Shown here: positions 23,988 through 27,010 of the stretch, piece by piece
Layout of the letters: each line of letters begins with the position of its first letter
Position numbering within the stretch: position 1 is the first letter of the stretch
Origin: a virus
Virus record (IMG/VR): IMGVR_UViG_3300006789_000125
Location: 1 to 27,010 of that record
DNA length: 27,010 bases
Strand: one strand, 5' to 3'
Made by a program: the position numbers and the translations under genes
The notes under the pieces: model-generated
What the model was told of the DNA's origin: nothing
Seen by the model: the letters and a program-made list of their open reading frames with translations, nothing else
Databases searched by the model: none

Positions 23988-25178
23988 ATGGCTGGCTTAA
24001 CAGACGAAGGCTTCACAGCCGATACCTTGAGTGAGATACAGGCACGTATCGAGGGCAGGTTAAAAGTATACGATCCAGAGATAGATTTGGATCCAGCATC
24101 ACCTGACGGGCAGAATGTATCTATCTTTTCTTTTGAGGTAGCTACCTTGTGGCAACAGTTAGGGATGGTATACAACAGCTATAACCCGGACATTGCATCT
24201 GGTAAAGGACTTAGAAATGTGGGACTGTTAACAGGCATTCCCTTTGGCTCTGCAAGTAGATCTTCTGTAAACCTTGCATTAGGAGGTACAGGAGGTACAG
24301 TAATCCCAAAAGGGTCTATAGTTGCTGACCAGGATGGTAATGAGTACAGTACTTCCTTTGCAGTTACATTGCCAGGGTCTACTGAGTGCGTGGCATTGCA
24401 AGCTGGACCTATTCCAGTAACCGCAGCCAATACCTATACAATCAAGACAGTTGTACCAGGGTGGACAACGGCCACTCAGTCAGTTGATGGAACCTTGGGA
24501 GGTATAGCACAAACTCCCCAGCAGTACCGCAACCTTCGCAACCGTACAGTAATGAGGAACTCTTCATCTGTCGCAGACGTTGTCGCTTCGCGCCTCTACG
24601 AACTAGGACTTGAACAGGCCTCAGTTGTTAATAACGATTCTTCAGTAGATACCTTACCAGATGGAACTCCTCCTAATAACCTGCACATAACCTTAGGAGA
24701 GTATTCAGGAGTAACTCAAGAACAAATAGCCCTCACCATCCTAGAAGCAAAAGGACTAGCCTGCCCTACATGGTCAGTTGGTAAAGATGCAAGCAACGGT
24801 GGTACATGGAAGGAAGTAGAAGACAATCAAGGAGTAACTCACAGAATCTACTTTGATGAAGCACAGCCTGTAGAAATTCATGTAGGTATGAGTATTACAT
24901 TCCTGGACGAGGACTATGCAGGGGCTGTGGAGCAAATCAAACAAGCTGTAGCAGACGACATTAACTCTTACCTTACTGGTGAGGACGTTGACTGGTCTAG
25001 GCTGTTCGGAGTAATAACACAGTTCGGAAAGGCCTCGATAGATATTGCTACCTTCGTACCTCAGTTATTTATTAGTAATACAGCAACACTGCCCACTACC
25101 CCAGGCAATGTCTCTATTAGTTCTTTTGAGTACGCTACTTGCTCTGTAGATGACATTGACATAACTGTGAGTAACTGA
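23988..25178 (+). CDS. Baseplate J-like wedge protein
   Basis: The protein has 396 residues and a strong ribosome binding site (AAGGAGG). Its N-terminal half has the Baseplate_J pattern: an acidic LDPASPDGQ segment, the helix FEVATLWQQLGMVYNSYNP, and GKGLRNVGLLTGIPFGSASRSSVNLALGGTGGTVIPKGSIVAD. The next part contains GNEYSTSFAVTLPG and the gpJ-like RTVMRNSSSVADVVASRLYELG. The C-terminal half has the strands and helix EQIKQAVADDINSYLTGEDVDWSRLFGVI typical of the domain that contacts DUF2612/gpI-type proteins. It forms the wedges of the baseplate. It is followed one base later by the next gene. Confidence 0.85.
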   Translation: MAGLTDEGFTADTLSEIQARIEGRLKVYDPEIDLDPASPDGQNVSIFSFEVATLWQQLGMVYNSYNPDIASGKGLRNVGLLTGIPFGSASRSSVNLALGGTGGTVIPKGSIVADQDGNEYSTSFAVTLPGSTECVALQAGPIPVTAANTYTIKTVVPGWTTATQSVDGTLGGIAQTPQQYRNLRNRTVMRNSSSVADVVASRLYELGLEQASVVNNDSSVDTLPDGTPPNNLHITLGEYSGVTQEQIALTILEAKGLACPTWSVGKDASNGGTWKEVEDNQGVTHRIYFDEAQPVEIHVGMSITFLDEDYAGAVEQIKQAVADDINSYLTGEDVDWSRLFGVITQFGKASIDIATFVPQLFISNTATLPTTPGNVSISSFEYATCSVDDIDITVSN

Positions 25179-25179
25179 T

Positions 25180-25884
25180 ATGAATAGTATGTATTTCACG
25201 CCTCAGGCAATACCTAAGGTAGAGGAAGATCTAATACCTCCTGAAGCTACTAAAGGCACTGATATTATGGAATCACTATTGCTTCAGCAGTATCAGAATA
25301 GTCCTAACTTGAAACAGTACATGGGGGCCTTTATAGCAGAACTGGACATACTCTTTGAAGAAACTAATAAAGTATACCTTGGCAGGTTTCTTGAGTATGC
25401 TACAGGCGCACAACTAGATGTCATAGGTATCATACTAGGGCAATCAAGATCTGTAGAACTTCCTACTTCCTGGTTCGGGTTTAAGAAGCCTGATGGCTCT
25501 AACCCAGCCGGAGCAGACCAGATGGCTGATGAAGCTACTCCTGCTGAGGGTGGTAGGTTTAGGGGCGAGGGTAGTGAAAACTTTACTACTACTCCTTTAG
25601 ACGACTTCACATATAGAAAAGTACTGCTGGCCAAGGCTTTGTGTAATAATAGCCCCACCATGGATGTAAACACTCAGTACTTTATAATACAAGTGTTGTT
25701 AGGCAAAGTACCTGCCTTACTCGAATTAGTTAGTGAAGATACTCCAGGGGCGGCTGTAATTAGTAGTACCATACAGCTTAACTGTGACAGGTCAGAAGTG
25801 TCAATAGAAGACGCAGCATTAGTTGATTACATGTCACAGTACTTCATACCAACAGGTATTACATTTAATGTTAATAGAACTTAG
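25180..25884 (+). CDS. DUF2612-type baseplate/tail protein
   Basis: The 234-residue protein follows J immediately and matches the DUF2612 pattern: LLLQQYQNSPNLKQYMGAFI, the segment RFLEYATGAQLDVIGIILGQSR, then LDDFTYRKVLLAKALCNNSP and the second-half helix TQYFIIQVLLGKVPALL. This family occupies the place of gpI in P2-like gene order and probably connects the wedge to the fibres. Residues about 100-127 form a low-complexity Gly/Ala/Glu/Asp loop. An ATG three codons in (25189) is an alternative start. No clear ribosome binding site is seen, so coupling to J is likely. Confidence 0.72.
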   Translation: MNSMYFTPQAIPKVEEDLIPPEATKGTDIMESLLLQQYQNSPNLKQYMGAFIAELDILFEETNKVYLGRFLEYATGAQLDVIGIILGQSRSVELPTSWFGFKKPDGSNPAGADQMADEATPAEGGRFRGEGSENFTTTPLDDFTYRKVLLAKALCNNSPTMDVNTQYFIIQVLLGKVPALLELVSEDTPGAAVISSTIQLNCDRSEVSIEDAALVDYMSQYFIPTGITFNVNRT

Positions 25885-25898
25885 ATAAGGATCTAAAT

Positions 25899-27010
25899 AT
25901 GACAACTCAATCAGACCTATCCTTAGTATGGGCATCAGGTGGCGGACAGACCGATCCTGGGCCTGATAAGTATGCACTAGGCTGGGAAGCAGAGATACCT
26001 ACTTTTCAGAACTTCAACTATGTACTGGCTAATTGTACTAAGAACATCTTAGTAGGAGCAGAACAAGGAAGCTATACTTGGGACACCAATGTAAGTTACA
26101 AGAAAGGTGTTACTGTATATAAAGGTGGTGTCACATATACGGCAATCAGCGACAACACAGGACAAGACCCTGCAACAGATGTATCACATAGTTACTGGAC
26201 TACGGGAGCGATACTATCTAGTTCCTCTAACTGGGGCCTATCCTATAAAGATGGGTTCAAGCTAGGTACAGTAAACATACGTTCATCAGATAATGTGTGG
26301 GGCGGTAATGATATTACTATCCAGAATGGAGCTCCTAATGTATTCTTTCGTACTGCTAGTGGCTCTAATAAGAACTGGCTACTAGGTAATATTAGTGGCG
26401 AGATGGTATTAGTCGATGTAGGTACTACTAACGTGCCTGATGACCGGGATATTTCTTTATCGGCTAGTACTACATACAAGCTATACCATGAAGGTAATAA
26501 GCCTAATCAGGTAGATGTGTCAGGAACAATTCCTGATGCACCTGCTGATGGAACTATATACGGAAGAAGGTCAGGTAACTGGATTAAGGTTACTAGCACC
26601 ACAGTATCCACAGCACCTCCACCGCCTTTATCAGGATCCGGGGCTGGCTGGTATAACCTTGATGATGGTACTACTTATATAGATATAGATGATGGTGATA
26701 GTTCTCAATGGGTGCCTCAAAGTCCTCCTGTATTATCTGATCTGGCCACATCTGCTGAGGTTAACACTGGTACTAATGATAAGAGTATCGGGCCAGCAGC
26801 CTTGGCAGGTTCTGATTATGTTAAGGATCAGCACTATGGAACATACAGCTACTATGAAGATAATGAACCTGACAGTAATGTATCTGGCAGATTATCTGGT
26901 GATACAACACTAGAGGCAGGGGCTGCTGACCTTCATGCTATGCGTATGGGGAGGATGGTTATGCTGACTGGATCTCTTATCGTACTTCTTACTGATGCAG
27001 ACAGTTTGCC
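25899..27010 (+). CDS. Tail fibre protein, N-terminal part (runs off the window)
   Basis: The ATG at 25899 has AAGGATC upstream, and the frame stays open to the window end, giving at least 370 residues. The opening SLVWASGGGQTDPGPDKYALGWEAEIPTFQNFNYVL is the type of N-terminal anchor used in myophage tail fibres, followed by helix NCTKNILVGAEQ. Residues about 60-110 look like a small carbohydrate-binding-type module (VSYKKGVTVYKGGVTYTAI, then a P-x-x-D loop and SYWTTG). A later NDKSIGPAAL motif and repeated Gly/Ser/Asp beta segments are usual in fibre shafts. Position after the DUF2612 gene supports the call. The receptor-binding tip lies outside the window. Confidence 0.78.
   Translation, partial: MTTQSDLSLVWASGGGQTDPGPDKYALGWEAEIPTFQNFNYVLANCTKNILVGAEQGSYTWDTNVSYKKGVTVYKGGVTYTAISDNTGQDPATDVSHSYWTTGAILSSSSNWGLSYKDGFKLGTVNIRSSDNVWGGNDITIQNGAPNVFFRTASGSNKNWLLGNISGEMVLVDVGTTNVPDDRDISLSASTTYKLYHEGNKPNQVDVSGTIPDAPADGTIYGRRSGNWIKVTSTTVSTAPPPPLSGSGAGWYNLDDGTTYIDIDDGDSSQWVPQSPPVLSDLATSAEVNTGTNDKSIGPAALAGSDYVKDQHYGTYSYYEDNEPDSNVSGRLSGDTTLEAGAADLHAMRMGRMVMLTGSLIVLLTDADSL

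Noticed and set aside
1-27010. tRNA genes, CRISPR arrays, insertion sequences or integration sites
   Set aside because: Intergenic gaps are too short for most of these, and no cloverleaf, regular repeat-spacer pattern, transposase motif or inverted-repeat-bounded element was seen.

Overview
The window is a segment of a tailed-phage or prophage genome with a contractile tail (myovirus morphology), covering DNA packaging, head, neck, tail and baseplate genes. All supported genes lie on the + strand. They are tightly packed, with many stop/start overlaps such as TGATG, TAATG and ATGA, as expected for one late-expressed structural block. The base composition is moderately AT-rich and ribosome binding sites are of the AGGAG type, so the host is a bacterium, plausibly a proteobacterium. 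The sequence alone does not name it. From memory, the order portal (DUF1073), DUF2213, DUF2184 capsid, DUF4054, gp12-like neck, DUF3383 sheath, DUF3277 tube, tape measure, Dit-like, gp138-like spike, gp25-like, J and DUF2612 resembles small lytic myophages of gammaproteobacteria and Burkholderia. That comparison is inference.

Layout: positions 1-870 hold the end of a gene cut by the window edge and two small unknown genes. Positions 839-2873 hold the terminase small (probable) and large subunits. Positions 2876-8350 are an accessory insertion between terL and portal. It contains a 58-residue protein with a faint CsrA-like look, a giant 1678-residue multidomain fibre or tailspike, and a 78-residue protein that is a stand-alone copy of the fibre's N-terminal domain. 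Positions 8367-12464 hold portal, protease/scaffold-like protein, cement-like protein and major capsid protein. Positions 12527-14439 hold a small membrane protein, an Ala/Lys-tailed protein and three connector or neck proteins. Positions 14454-16501 hold sheath and tube. Positions 16565-17169 encode a tail assembly chaperone whose second half is read only after a -1 ribosomal frameshift. Positions 17194-20964 encode the tape measure protein. Positions 20973-25884 hold the baseplate hub, Dit-like protein, spike, wedge gp25-like protein, J and DUF2612 protein. Positions 25899 to the end hold the start of a tail fibre.

The most striking observation is that the tape measure protein carries, in the middle of its reading frame (about residues 535-720), what looks like a complete YqaJ/lambda-exonuclease-type nuclease domain with all expected catalytic residues. 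A tape measure sits in the tail lumen and is normally ejected into the host, so this suggests a nuclease delivered with, or ahead of, the phage DNA. Other points worth a second look are the frameshift at a non-canonical GTTTTTC heptamer, the duplicated fibre anchor domain, tandem beta domains inside the fibre, and GC-rich hairpins around the capsid, sheath and tube genes.
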